Source: Alicyclobacillus sp. SP_1 (GTDB lineage Bacteria > Bacillota > Bacilli > Alicyclobacillales > Alicyclobacillaceae). Taken from it: a stretch of DNA of 38,771 nt. The position numbers and the translations under genes are program-made. The notes below the pieces were generated by a model. It was not told the origin of the DNA. It worked only from the letters and a program-made list of their open reading frames with translations, and searched no databases. Below, one piece after another: positions 8,891-16,694 of this stretch. The DNA is taken from assembly GCF_024706985.1 (NCBI RefSeq), contig NZ_JAMCCX010000025.1, positions 1-38,771 of the forward strand, given 5' to 3'. The stretch's first letter is position 1; every line of letters begins with the position of its first letter.

Positions 8891-8904
8891 CCAGACTCCC
8901 CCTT

Positions 8905-9351
8905 TTAGCTGTCGATATATTTCACCCAGATGAAATCGGGATGCGTGATGACTGTCTGATATCGACCCATCTGCGAAAGCAAAAAGTGATACGGGTTGTC
9001 GAGTGCTTCTCCTGCCATTGTACCTGAATTGGCGTAGGCAGAAACGTCGAAAACGGGAGGGCCAAACCACCACTGTTTGACGGTGACGTAGGCGCTGACA
9101 TTCTGCAGAGACCCTTGTACGGCATAAGCAGGAATTTGATAGACGACGGCAAACCTCGACCAAAAAATGAGACCTAGCCCTGCGACAATGAGAATCAAAA
9201 ATCGCGTCCAAAAGCGAACGCTGCGAAGCATCCGCAACATCCGAATTTGGCGTACGCGCATCTTGCGACGCTTCTGCCTGCGCTGACGACGCCGCTTGAG
9301 GCGCTGCTGATATTCTTTACGGCCGATGCTGTCTACGTCAGCGGTGGTCAT
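8905..9351 (-). CDS. Unidentified single-pass membrane protein between dnaB and walR
   Basis: I do not recognise a family for this 148-residue protein. The first 45 residues are extremely basic (runs of Arg and Lys in KRRRQRRQKRRKMRVRQIRM). One membrane helix follows (about 48-66, FLILIVAGLGLIFW), then about 80 residues predicted outside the cell with WWFGPPVFDVSAYA and a Tyr/Trp-rich end. The topology rule (positive inside) gives N-in, C-out. The start overlaps the dnaB stop by four bases, and the stop is 14 bases from the walR start, so it is part of the operon. It occupies the interval where B. subtilis has purA and neighbours. It might be an accessory factor of the Wal system, but that is inferred from position only. 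Confidence 0.8.
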   Translation of the reverse strand: MTTADVDSIGRKEYQQRLKRRRQRRQKRRKMRVRQIRMLRMLRSVRFWTRFLILIVAGLGLIFWSRFAVVYQIPAYAVQGSLQNVSAYVTVKQWWFGPPVFDVSAYANSGTMAGEALDNPYHFLLSQMGRYQTVITHPDFIWVKYIDS

Positions 9352-10736
9352 GACGCCCCATGCGCCCTCTCCAAATTGACAAATTTGTTGTAGTTCTTGA
9401 GAAAGACCAGTTCCACTTTTCCAGTTGGGCCATTGCGCTGTTTGGCGATGATGATTTCAATAATGTTCTTCTTTTCTGACTCTGGGTCATAGTAGTCATC
9501 GCGATACAGAAAGGCGACAATATCTGCATCTTGTTCAATGCTTCCGGACTCGCGAATATCCGACAGCATCGGCCGCTTGTCTTGCCGCTGCTCCACGGAG
9601 CGACTGAGCTGTGCCAATGCGACAATAGGAACTTCCAACTCGCGGGCTAGCCCCTTCAGAGTCCGAGATATTTCGGAGATTTCTTGCTGGCGATTCTCTC
9701 CTGAGGAGCGTCTACCTTGTATCAACTGGAGATAATCAATGACCACGAAGCCAAGACCGTGTTCTAGTTTCAAACGCCGGAGCTTGCTGCGCATCTCCGA
9801 AACGGTGATGCCAGGACTGTCGTCAATGTAGATGGGAGCGTTGGAGAGTGTACTGACACCCATCGAAAGTTTCGGCCAGTCCTCATCGTCCAAAGTCCCA
9901 TTTCTGAGTTTGTGTCCGTCAATGTAAGCCTCAGCGCAGAGCATGCGCTGGACCAATTGGTCTTTGGACATCTCTAAGGAAAAAATAGCTACCGGTAAGC
10001 CTGCGCGAACCGCCACATTTTGCCCGACATTGAGCGCAAATGCGGTTTTGCCAACCGAAGGTCGGGCCGCCACGATGATAAGGTCTGATTTTTGAAAGCC
10101 ACTCGTCATGTGGTCCAATTCGCTATAGCCAGTGGGCACACCTGTGAGTTGCCCCTCGCTTGCATAAAGCTGCTCAATTCGATCGAACGTGGATTCTAGG
10201 ACATCGGAAATATGGGTGAAGTCTCGAGCTTTTCTATATTGAGACAACTCCAAAATTCGCCGCTCTGCTTCAGCGAGCAGTTCGGACGCAGTTTGTTCGC
10301 TGTCATAGCCTTGCTCTGCAATTTGAGTGGAGACGGCAATGATTCGGCGCATTAACGCTTTTTCTTTAATGATATTGGCGTACTGGACCGTATGGAGCGC
10401 GGTGGGAATCGATGCAGCCAACTCAGCAATGTATTCCACGCCGCCGACACTTTCCAAAGTTGCCTCATCTGCGGTCAGTGCAGCCGTCGTGGTAATGACA
10501 TCGATGGGTTGACCATCTTGGTATAGTCGTTGCATCGCCGAAAAGACAACGCGATGGGCGGTTCGATAAAAGTCGTCCGGCTCCAGCAATTCGACGGCTT
10601 CCGCGACGGCATCCGTAGAAATGAGCATAGCCCCGAGGACTGCTTGCTCGGCTTCCACCTGTTGTGGAGGCAACCGCACATCAGAAGCGTTCATCCGAGC
10701 GCTCTGGGGCGACATTGTGCTCGAAAAGTCAGCCAC
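9348..10736 (-). CDS. dnaB: Replicative DNA helicase DnaB (DnaC of B. subtilis)
   Basis: The 462-residue protein is the hexameric helicase that unwinds DNA at the fork. The N-terminal domain (about 20-125: LPPQQVEAEQAVLGAML ... DFYRTAHRVVFSAM) binds primase. A linker follows, then the RecA-like motor with Walker A ARPSVGKTAFA, Walker B VVIDYLQLI and the arginine-finger region ESGSIEQDADIV. I place the start at the GTG at 10736 because a run of seven G (10743-10749) is six bases upstream; a TTG at 10739 is an alternative. The gene follows rplI and overlaps the next gene by four bases, so it begins the wal-containing string. Confidence 0.95.
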   Translation of the reverse strand: MADFSSTMSPQSARMNASDVRLPPQQVEAEQAVLGAMLISTDAVAEAVELLEPDDFYRTAHRVVFSAMQRLYQDGQPIDVITTTAALTADEATLESVGGVEYIAELAASIPTALHTVQYANIIKEKALMRRIIAVSTQIAEQGYDSEQTASELLAEAERRILELSQYRKARDFTHISDVLESTFDRIEQLYASEGQLTGVPTGYSELDHMTSGFQKSDLIIVAARPSVGKTAFALNVGQNVAVRAGLPVAIFSLEMSKDQLVQRMLCAEAYIDGHKLRNGTLDDEDWPKLSMGVSTLSNAPIYIDDSPGITVSEMRSKLRRLKLEHGLGFVVIDYLQLIQGRRSSGENRQQEISEISRTLKGLARELEVPIVALAQLSRSVEQRQDKRPMLSDIRESGSIEQDADIVAFLYRDDYYDPESEKKNIIEIIIAKQRNGPTGKVELVFLKNYNKFVNLERAHGAS

Positions 10737-10857
10737 CAACGGCCCCCCCTTTCCCACCATTTCTACTCGTGAGTCCCCGGGCGACGCGCGAGCCCCTCGT
10801 CTGATGTTTGAGTTGCGTTCGTGAAACGCCTATGCACAACCGTCCGAGCATGACAAG

Positions 10858-11307
10858 TCATTCAGACTCTGTCTGAACGTGAATCTTGAGCGTAGTCGTA
10901 ACCTCTGGATGCAATTTGACTTGAACATCGTGAAACCCAAGGGTCTTGATTGGGTCATGAAGCAAGATTTTCTTTTTGTCGACTGGAAACCCTGTCTCGT
11001 GAAGAGAGTCAGCGATGTGCTTCGTCGTAATCGCTCCAAACAGTCGACCACCCTCACCAGCCTGAACGCGCAACAAAACTTCTCGCCCTTCCAGTTGTGC
11101 CGCAAGTGCTTTGGCCTCAGCCAATTCATGCGCTTGTTTCTTCTGGACATTGTCTTTCTGTCTCTTCAATTGCTGCAAGGCAGCATCCGTTGCTTCGACC
11201 GCCAATCCCTTCGGTAAAAGAAAATTTCGCGCATATCCCTCTGAGACTTCTTTCACTTCCCCTTGACGGCCTTGCCCTTTGACGTCCTGTAACAGAATGA
11301 TTTTCAC
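10858..11307 (-). CDS. rplI: 50S ribosomal protein L9
   Basis: A 149-residue protein, the usual length of L9. It starts VKIILLQDVKGQGRQGEVKEVSEGYARNFLLPKGLA, with the N-terminal RNA-binding motif and Gly/Lys loop, a long charged central helix (about 42-75) and the C-terminal domain with RLFGAITTKHIA. L9 binds 23S rRNA near L1 and limits frameshifting and ribosome slippage. The start is the GTG at 11307, preceded by GGGAGGT. It lies between the MazG-like gene and dnaB, on the strand of the ribosomal protein genes. Confidence 0.96.
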   Translation of the reverse strand: MKIILLQDVKGQGRQGEVKEVSEGYARNFLLPKGLAVEATDAALQQLKRQKDNVQKKQAHELAEAKALAAQLEGREVLLRVQAGEGGRLFGAITTKHIADSLHETGFPVDKKKILLHDPIKTLGFHDVQVKLHPEVTTTLKIHVQTESE

Positions 11308-11341
11308 AACTAGACCTCCCATCGAACCCTGTCACGCCGCA

Positions 11342-11737
11342 TTAAAGAGAAAAGCGGCGATGAACGGCGGTGATTTTATCTTCTAAGCCAGAGTCTTCAG
11401 AAGCCCGCGTCACTAATGCTTCCCGCACTTCGCGGTCAAGCCCCGTGCAGGAAATGCCCATTTCTTGCCCGAGGAGATAAGACGTGGCCACCAACCTACC
11501 GAGGGAGCGCGCGAGTTCCGCTTCTCCTCCTTGATGGACATCGCGAAGAACCTCGGCTACTTCCGACACCAAGTCTACCCTCAAAGACTCCAGCAACTGT
11601 AGCTGGCGGGCAAAATGCATTTGTGGATCGCGCTGCGACACGCCGGCTCCCTCCGCTTCCACCATGGACGCGTTCCCTGCCTGACTCAGGGCCGCACCCT
11701 TTGCATCGCCGATAATCTCAACAGCCTCTATTTCCAC
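11342..11737 (-). CDS. MazG-like family protein
   Basis: The 131-residue product is a short all-helical protein. The segment LESLRVDLVSEVAEVLRDVHQGGEAELARSLGRLVATSYLLGQEMGI has the E-V-x-E-x-x-x pattern and helix packing of MazG-like (all-alpha NTP pyrophosphatase superfamily) proteins that occur beside rplI/rpsR in several Bacilli. True MazG hydrolyses nucleoside triphosphates. Here the full EExxE...ExxD metal motif is not clearly complete, so catalysis is uncertain. The start is the GTG at 11737 with GGGGG seven bases upstream; the longer frame to 11872 would run through two hairpins. It is probably transcribed with rpsR and rplI. Confidence 0.6.
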   Translation of the reverse strand: MEIEAVEIIGDAKGAALSQAGNASMVEAEGAGVSQRDPQMHFARQLQLLESLRVDLVSEVAEVLRDVHQGGEAELARSLGRLVATSYLLGQEMGISCTGLDREVREALVTRASEDSGLEDKITAVHRRFSL

Positions 11738-11797
11738 GGCGACGCCCCCGTTTCCTGCAACCGGGCGACAGGAGTTGGCGAAACGACATAAGCGAAA

Positions 11798-11820
11798 GCC
11801 GCACCAATATCCGGTGCGGC
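11798..11820 (-). terminator. Hairpin between rpsR and MazG-like gene (attenuator or weak terminator)
   Basis: The perfect stem GCCGCACC/GGTGCGGC (11798-11805 with 11813-11820) has a seven-base loop. On the minus strand it is followed by TTTCGCTT, only a partial T tract, so partial termination or RNA end protection is more likely than full termination. Confidence 0.5.
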
Positions 11821-11849
11821 CACAATGCCATCGAAACATCGAAATGCCA

Positions 11850-11866
11850 ACCTCCGTATCGGAGGT
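11850..11866 (-). other. Short inverted repeat just after rpsR
   Basis: ACCTCCG (11850-11856) pairs with CGGAGGT (11860-11866) across a three-base loop, 15 bases past the rpsR stop. One arm contains a GGAGG sequence, so the fold would hide a ribosome-binding-like motif. No T tract follows closely. It forms a pair with the larger hairpin at 11798-11820. Confidence 0.45.
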
Positions 11867-11880
11867 CGTCATTCTTCTCT

Positions 11881-12111
11881 TTACTCAGTTGTATAAGGCA
11901 TTAAGGCAATCTGACGAGCTCTTTTGATAGCAATCGTCACTTGCCGTTGATGCCGTGCGCAGTTACCAGATATGCGGCGCGGAAGGATTTTGCCACGCTC
12001 TGTGAGAAATTTATTAAGTCGACCGATATCTTTGTAGTCGGCTTGATTAATCTTATCCACACAGAACTGGCAAACCTTACGACGCTTACCGCCACGTCCC
12101 TTTCGCGGCAT
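11881..12111 (-). CDS. rpsR: 30S ribosomal protein S18 (zinc-ligand form)
   Basis: The 76-residue protein has the S18 core [22 protein letters not shown] and the C-terminal [12 protein letters not shown]. It forms a heterodimer with S6 on the platform of the 30S subunit. Unlike the B. subtilis S18, which lacks these residues, it carries four possible metal ligands: Cys14 and Cys17 (VCQFC) and Cys51 and His54 (GNCARH), the zinc-ribbon 'C+' arrangement. The start at 12111 has GGGGAG upstream; an extension to 12153 is unsupported. It is co-transcribed with ssb and rpsF. Confidence 0.95.
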   Translation of the reverse strand: MPRKGRGGKRRKVCQFCVDKINQADYKDIGRLNKFLTERGKILPRRISGNCARHQRQVTIAIKRARQIALMPYTTE

Positions 12112-12180
12112 AAAACTCACTCCCCGTCGTATGTTATGCGATGAACAGAACAAGCATCTGCAAATATCCCCGACTTCCCC

Positions 12181-12657
12181 TTAAAAAGGCAGGTCGTCGT
12201 CTGAAATATCCATCATGTTGCCATCATCCGCAAATGGATCGTCTTCAAATGCAGGTTTAGAGGTCTCCGGCCGTCGCGGCGCGCTGGCACTAGCCGGCCT
12301 CGGCGGTGCACTCATTTGTCCGTCGCGAGGAGAAGATTCGCCGCGGTCAAGGAAGCGTACCGACTCGGCAACCACCTCAGCCACACGAACTTTTTGCCCT
12401 TCGCGATTTTCATAGGAACGAATTTGCAGTCTCCCGTCGACCGCAGCCAAGCGGCCCTTGTGCAAATATTGGGCGACCGTCTCGGCTTGTTTTTGCCAAA
12501 CAACAATATTAATAAAATCTGTCTCTCGCTCACCAGCTTGATTGGTCCGTGGACGGTCAACCGCTAAAGTAAAGCTCGCGACAGCAGTTCCGCTGTTGGT
12601 GTAGCGCAGTTCAGGGTCTTGCGTCAATCGTCCAATGAGTACAACCCGGTTTAACAT
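12181..12657 (-). CDS. ssb: Single-stranded DNA-binding protein
   Basis: A 158-residue SSB. The OB fold covers about 1-105 and starts MLNRVVLIGRLTQDPELRYT, with aromatic DNA-stacking residues such as the Trp in VVWQKQAE. A Pro/Ser-rich linker follows, and the acidic tip DDDLPF recruits replication and repair proteins. It coats single-stranded DNA at forks and at the nearby origin. The start has CGGAGGGG eight bases upstream. It lies between rpsF and rpsR, the conserved order in which SSB levels are tied to ribosomal protein synthesis. Confidence 0.97.
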   Translation of the reverse strand: MLNRVVLIGRLTQDPELRYTNSGTAVASFTLAVDRPRTNQAGERETDFINIVVWQKQAETVAQYLHKGRLAAVDGRLQIRSYENREGQKVRVAEVVAESVRFLDRGESSPRDGQMSAPPRPASASAPRRPETSKPAFEDDPFADDGNMMDISDDDLPF

Positions 12658-12678
12658 CCATATCCCCTCCGATGAGTG

Positions 12679-12966
12679 TTACTCGCCGAGGCGGACAGTC
12701 ATATATCGAAGCACATTGTCTTCGATTCGCATGACTCGCTCCAGCTCTTGTGTCACATCGGTGTCGGTTGAAAACTGCATGAGAACGTAAAATCCTTCGC
12801 GATGATGATCAATCTCGTAAGCCAATCGACGTTTGCCGATTTCCTGCACTTGGTCCAATTGACCACCGTGCTCTGTTACGAGGGACTGATATTTCGCGAC
12901 CAGTGCTGAAACCTGTTCTGTATCCAGTTCTGGTTTCAAGATGTACATCGTTTCGTACTGTCGCAT
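12679..12966 (-). CDS. rpsF: 30S ribosomal protein S6
   Basis: The 95-residue protein begins MRQYETMYILKPELD and contains IGKRRLAYEIDHHREGFYVLMQF, the ferredoxin-like S6 core. It pairs with S18 on the 30S platform. The start at 12966 has a strong AAGGAGGTG; the longer frame to 13074 would include the promoter. It leads the rpsF-ssb-rpsR operon and has a promoter and a folded leader upstream. Confidence 0.96.
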   Translation of the reverse strand: MRQYETMYILKPELDTEQVSALVAKYQSLVTEHGGQLDQVQEIGKRRLAYEIDHHREGFYVLMQFSTDTDVTQELERVMRIEDNVLRYMTVRLGE

Positions 12967-12988
12967 CCCTGTCACCTCCTTTTGGGCT

Positions 12989-13035
12989 TTGGCCCCACGT
13001 CTCGCGTGGAGCAAGGATAGGCATGTGAGTGCCAA
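12989..13035 (-). promoter_or_regulatory. Folded leader of rpsF, candidate S6:S18 autoregulatory element
   Basis: On the minus strand TTGGC (13031-13035) can pair with GCCAA (12989-12993) around an apical hairpin CCACG/CGTGG (13005-13009 with 12995-12999), leaving a long asymmetric internal loop on the 5' side. The structure sits between the promoter and the rpsF SD. Many bacteria carry an S6:S18-binding leader here through which the two proteins limit their own synthesis. I infer the role from position and fold; I have not matched the known consensus base by base. Confidence 0.45.
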
Positions 13036-13041
13036 GATTTG

Positions 13042-13070
13042 ATTATACTGCAACGCCACTACTTGGGCAA
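13042..13070 (-). promoter_or_regulatory. SigA-type promoter of rpsF-ssb-rpsR
   Basis: On the minus strand TTGCCC (13065-13070) and a perfect TATAAT (13042-13047) are separated by 17 bases. The predicted transcript start is about 65 bases upstream of the rpsF start codon. Confidence 0.8.
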
Positions 13071-13198
13071 GCATGAATTGGGCTCGACGACAAAACGCTG
13101 TCTATCTTAAAGGGACCGCAAGCACTCACAACATTTCTTCCGCACCAGAAAACACATGTCAAGTTGCAGTCATGTACAAGTCAGAGACGAGTACCTGA

Positions 13199-14299
13199 CT
13201 AGACGTTAAATCGAAACTGAACAACATCCCCATCTTGAACAACGTAGTCCTTCCCCTCTAAACGCAACTTTCCAGCTTCTCGAGCGGCGGAATAGCTACC
13301 TGTAGTGAGTAGGTCATGACAAGAAACAACTTCAGCTCGAATGAATCCACGCTGAAAATCACTATGAATTACGCCGGCTGCTTCGGGGGCTTTGGTCCCC
13401 TGGCGGATAGTCCATGCGCGGACTTCCTTTTCACCCGCTGTAAAATAAGTGGCAAGCCCGAGCAAATGATAGGCGGCGCGCGTCAACTTATCTAGCCCAG
13501 ACTCGTCAATCCCCAAATCCGTAAGGAAGGCTACTTTCTCCTCCGCGTCGAATTCGCTAATTTCTGACTCTAACTGGGCGGAAACCACAATCACTTCGGC
13601 ACCTTCACGTTCTGCGTGACCGCGTACCACTTGAACGTGCGAATTCTCATCGGATAGGCTGACCTCGTCCTCATGCACATTGGCGACATAGAGAACTGGT
13701 TTGTTCGTCAACAAATGTAGGTCACGAAGGACATCGCGCTCCTCGTCGGTCAAGTCGACAGTTCTGGCAGGCAATCCGTCAGACAGTGCCGCATCAATAC
13801 GCTCAAGCGCCGCAATTTCTGTCGCATAGCGTTTGTCACCTGTTTTCAGATTCTTTTTGGACCGCTCCAGCCGCCTTTGCACAGTCTCCAGGTCTGCGAG
13901 AGCCAGTTCTACTTGGATAGTTTCAATATCCCGCAGCGGATTGACTGACCCAGCCACATGTGTCACATCCGGGTCTTCAAAACAACGAACCACATGTACA
14001 ATCGCGTCCACTTCGCGAATGTGACCCAAAAATTTGTTACCCAGTCCCTCCCCTTGGCTTGCCCCCGAAACAAGACCTGCGATGTCGACAAATTCGAAAG
14101 CCGTAGGCACAATGCGCTTTGGATGCACAATTTGGGCCAGTTGCTCAAGTCGCTCATCGGGCACTTCAACTACGCCGACATTAGGGTCAATCGTGCAGAA
14201 TGGATAGTTAGCTGCTTCTGCACCGGCTTTGGTGATGGCGTTAAACAGTGTGGACTTACCGACATTCGGGAGACCTACGATTCCTGCCTGAAGTGGCAT
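13199..14299 (-). CDS. ychF: Redox-regulated ATPase YchF (OLA1 family)
   Basis: The 366-residue protein is the full length of YchF (YyaF in B. subtilis), an Obg-related P-loop protein that prefers ATP and associates with ribosomes. The G domain begins [22 protein letters not shown] with Walker A, followed by FVDIAGLV (G3). The NKxD motif is replaced by NVHED (VANVHEDE), the substitution that shifts specificity to ATP. A coiled-coil insert (about 130-180) and a C-terminal TGS domain ([13 protein letters not shown] ... [13 protein letters not shown]) follow. The start at 14299 has AGAGGTG upstream; the extension to 14494 is spurious since it includes the promoter. B. subtilis has the same order with rpsF. 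Confidence 0.96.
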   Translation of the reverse strand: MPLQAGIVGLPNVGKSTLFNAITKAGAEAANYPFCTIDPNVGVVEVPDERLEQLAQIVHPKRIVPTAFEFVDIAGLVSGASQGEGLGNKFLGHIREVDAIVHVVRCFEDPDVTHVAGSVNPLRDIETIQVELALADLETVQRRLERSKKNLKTGDKRYATEIAALERIDAALSDGLPARTVDLTDEERDVLRDLHLLTNKPVLYVANVHEDEVSLSDENSHVQVVRGHAEREGAEVIVVSAQLESEISEFDAEEKVAFLTDLGIDESGLDKLTRAAYHLLGLATYFTAGEKEVRAWTIRQGTKAPEAAGVIHSDFQRGFIRAEVVSCHDLLTTGSYSAAREAGKLRLEGKDYVVQDGDVVQFRFNV

Positions 14300-14333
14300 C
14301 GTTACACCTCTACTTTCTCGAATGACAATGCAC

Positions 14334-14363
14334 AGTATAGAATTGCATTTCTCGCTTAGACAA
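14334..14363 (-). promoter_or_regulatory. Probable promoter of ychF
   Basis: On the minus strand TTGTCT (14358-14363) and TATACT (14334-14339) are 18 bases apart, 35 bases upstream of the ychF start. The -10 is good, the -35 moderate. Confidence 0.55.
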
Positions 14364-14516
14364 TAACGAGCAGAACAGATAACATGTGATTTTGTGAATT
14401 CGCGCAAAAAAGCGTCAATCTCGTCGCATGTGTGTTGTAGGACAGATAAACTGGGCAACAAGCACGTAGATGAAATTGCAGATTTGTGGCACACTAGCGT
14501 AGAGGAGGTGAGAAGC

Positions 14517-14642
14517 GTGCTTAAGCGATTGATGCGAAAGCTCCGTGTTCGAAAGTTGAACCCACAAGCGCTCGCCGCGCGAACGCTGTCGAGCCAACAC
14601 GAAGGTTCATCGTCCCGTCCCAGATTCCCTCTTGCTTCTTGA
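14517..14642 (+). CDS. Possible small basic protein, 41 residues
   Basis: A GTG at 14517 follows a strong GAGGAGGTGAG ribosome-binding site by four bases and opens a 41-codon frame (LKRLMRKLRVRKLNPQ, then ALAARTLSSQ). The protein is very basic and not recognised. The same frame is open upstream to 14394, and that part reads VDEIADLWHTSVEEVRSVL, which looks like a sigma-70 region 4 or LuxR-type helix-turn-helix. The gene might therefore be longer, or the remnant of a longer regulator. It faces away from ychF and towards yyaE, against the local coding direction. Existence is supported only by the SD and the frame. Confidence 0.35.
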   Translation: MLKRLMRKLRVRKLNPQALAARTLSSQHEGSSSRPRFPLAS

Positions 14643-14696
14643 GCCAGTCACTACACGCCTAGTCACATTTCACCCATGACTGCCGCGGTCGCCGCT

Positions 14697-16694
14697 TTAC
14701 TCGTCTTCATTGGTCGTGGTGACCAGATGTACCTCACATTCGCAATCATATTGTGCCGACTGGTCACCGAGGTCTGCGAGCGTGTTTGGCGTCAAATCGT
14801 TGATGGTCTGCGTACTGGACCACCAGCCCGATTCGAGTAGAACGGCGTCGCGATTCCCATCCTCAAAGAGTGCAGCTATCGCTTCCATCGAGCCGCGCTC
14901 ATTAAATACTCGTACAATGTCTCCCGCCTCTATGTTTCGAGCTCTCGCAGCGTCCCGATGGAGCACAATCGTCGGCATCTTTGGAAGCAAGGGAAAGTCG
15001 GCATGCTGCGAGTTCTCGCTTTTGCGTGGATGACTACTGATGAGGGTCAAGGGATACTCGCCGCGCTTACGGGCAGGGGCAACGTAGGTTGCCGTGGACG
15101 GATGTCCATCGGCCTCGGCCCGTGTCGAATAAAATTCAAAACGTCCACTCGGCGTTGGAAAATCCCCATCGCCAAAGCATACATCTGAAGTTGGGGTTTG
15201 CACAAATCCCTTCTCACGAAATTCATTGAAGTTTTCTCCGGCGTCTTCCAGTGGCTGAAAAGCTTGCCGCAACCACAATTCGGGCCAACCATCGTAAACT
15301 TCCCCTACCCCCATACGAAGCGCCAGCTCTCTAAAAATCTGCCAATCAGGCTTGGCTTCGCCGCGCGCTGGAACGACTGGATGCACGTATCCCGCAAAAG
15401 AATGCCACATGGTCGTAAAGGCAATATCTTCTTCTTCAAGAACATTCGTACAAGGTAGCACATAATCGGCAAATTCTGCGGTTCTCGTCATAAATTGATC
15501 AATCACCACTTTGCAGCGCACCTTCGCCAGCGCACGCTCTAGACGCTTCGTATTAGGTACCTGAGTCAGCGGATTCGTTCTCGTGACAACCATCGTGCTG
15601 ATAGGCGGTTCGGCCGTTTCCAGTGCCTCCGCCAAACGGCCCCGGCTAAACTCGCGAACATCCGCTCCATGGCGGCGGCTGAGAATATCCTGGTCAAAAT
15701 ATTGTCCCATCTCGCGATTGGCATACTGCACCCCGCCGCCAGGTTTGCCAACCTGGCCCGTGGCTGCAGCGAGCGCGTCGATGCAGCGAACGGCTTGTCC
15801 ACCGCCGGCGTAGCGCTGTAGCCCAATACCCAACAGAGTGGCGACAGGACCTCCACGCCCATACCAGTCCGCGAGTTGCTCGGCTTGCTCCAAGCCCACC
15901 TCGCACTCGCGAAGGAGTTCTGCGACGCTGGTTTTCGCTAAGACGGTCGCTAGTTCCGTCCATCCGGTCGATCTCGTTGCGAGAAATTCCGTATCCAGCC
16001 ACCTGTGTTCGATACACAGTTTGAGTACTGCGAAGGCAAGAGCCCCGTCCGTGCCGGGCCGTGGCGTAATTCGCAAGTGCGCACGCCTGTCGACATCGGT
16101 CGGCAAAGGATTAATGACTACCAAACGCGCTCCAGCATCGAGTGCGGCCCGGATAAAGGGCATTATGTGCATATTCGTGACGGGCGCGTTGCGCCCCCAG
16201 AGGACGATGACTGAACTGTTCAACAGATCCTCCGGGGCATGACTGCGGGCCTGCCCGAAGTCGTAGTTTTGCGCCTTCAAACCAGCGTCCCAGCACAGGC
16301 TTCCCACCGTCTCGGTGCCGCCTCCGAGAGCATAAAAAAATCGCTGATTCAAGTTTTTCAAAACCGTCCCCGATCCCCAGTCGTAGCAATGCATCAAGCC
16401 ATGATGCCCGTCCTCAGAGAGTGTTCTGCGAATTTCAGCCGTAATTTCATCAAGTGCCTGCGACCAAGAGATATCTTCCCAACCCATGGGAGTCCTCTTC
16501 CTCGGTTTCAACAGTCGATCCGCTGCGTACAGCCGATCCGCCAATCGACGCCCTCGTCCGCAAATGGTTCCACGGGTAATCGGGTGTTCTGGATTTCCCT
16601 CTAACTTCACCACACGGCCATCGTCCACGGTAGCCAGAAATGCACAGGCGTCATAACAGTCCAATGGGCAAGCCGTCTTAATCTGCGTGCTCAT
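14697..16694 (-). CDS. Molybdopterin-dependent oxidoreductase, YyaE-like
   Basis: The 665-residue protein belongs to the DMSO-reductase superfamily and has the size and position of B. subtilis YyaE. An N-terminal [4Fe-4S] motif CPLDCYDAC plus CGRG (about residues 9-47) is followed by the molybdopterin domains. GSLCWDAG near residue 132 probably holds the molybdenum ligand, IVLWGRNAPVTN and VVINPLPTDVDRRAH bind the guanine dinucleotide cofactor, and the C-terminal domain carries SSHPRKSENSQHAD and NERGSM. No twin-arginine signal is seen, so it is cytoplasmic. The substrate cannot be told from sequence. It overlaps the DUF951 gene by four bases. No molybdenum cofactor genes occur in the window. 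Confidence 0.88.
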   Translation of the reverse strand: MSTQIKTACPLDCYDACAFLATVDDGRVVKLEGNPEHPITRGTICGRGRRLADRLYAADRLLKPRKRTPMGWEDISWSQALDEITAEIRRTLSEDGHHGLMHCYDWGSGTVLKNLNQRFFYALGGGTETVGSLCWDAGLKAQNYDFGQARSHAPEDLLNSSVIVLWGRNAPVTNMHIMPFIRAALDAGARLVVINPLPTDVDRRAHLRITPRPGTDGALAFAVLKLCIEHRWLDTEFLATRSTGWTELATVLAKTSVAELLRECEVGLEQAEQLADWYGRGGPVATLLGIGLQRYAGGGQAVRCIDALAAATGQVGKPGGGVQYANREMGQYFDQDILSRRHGADVREFSRGRLAEALETAEPPISTMVVTRTNPLTQVPNTKRLERALAKVRCKVVIDQFMTRTAEFADYVLPCTNVLEEEDIAFTTMWHSFAGYVHPVVPARGEAKPDWQIFRELALRMGVGEVYDGWPELWLRQAFQPLEDAGENFNEFREKGFVQTPTSDVCFGDGDFPTPSGRFEFYSTRAEADGHPSTATYVAPARKRGEYPLTLISSHPRKSENSQHADFPLLPKMPTIVLHRDAARARNIEAGDIVRVFNERGSMEAIAALFEDGNRDAVLLESGWWSSTQTINDLTPNTLADLGDQSAQYDCECEVHLVTTTNEDE

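Noticed and set aside
9212-9351. Extended walR start at 9211
   Set aside because: It would run through another gene; the TTG at 8890 gives the exact WalR N-terminus behind an SD.
13075-13198. TTGACA on the minus strand at about 13150 as an additional promoter
   Set aside because: No -10 hexamer lies at 16-18 bases, so it is not called.
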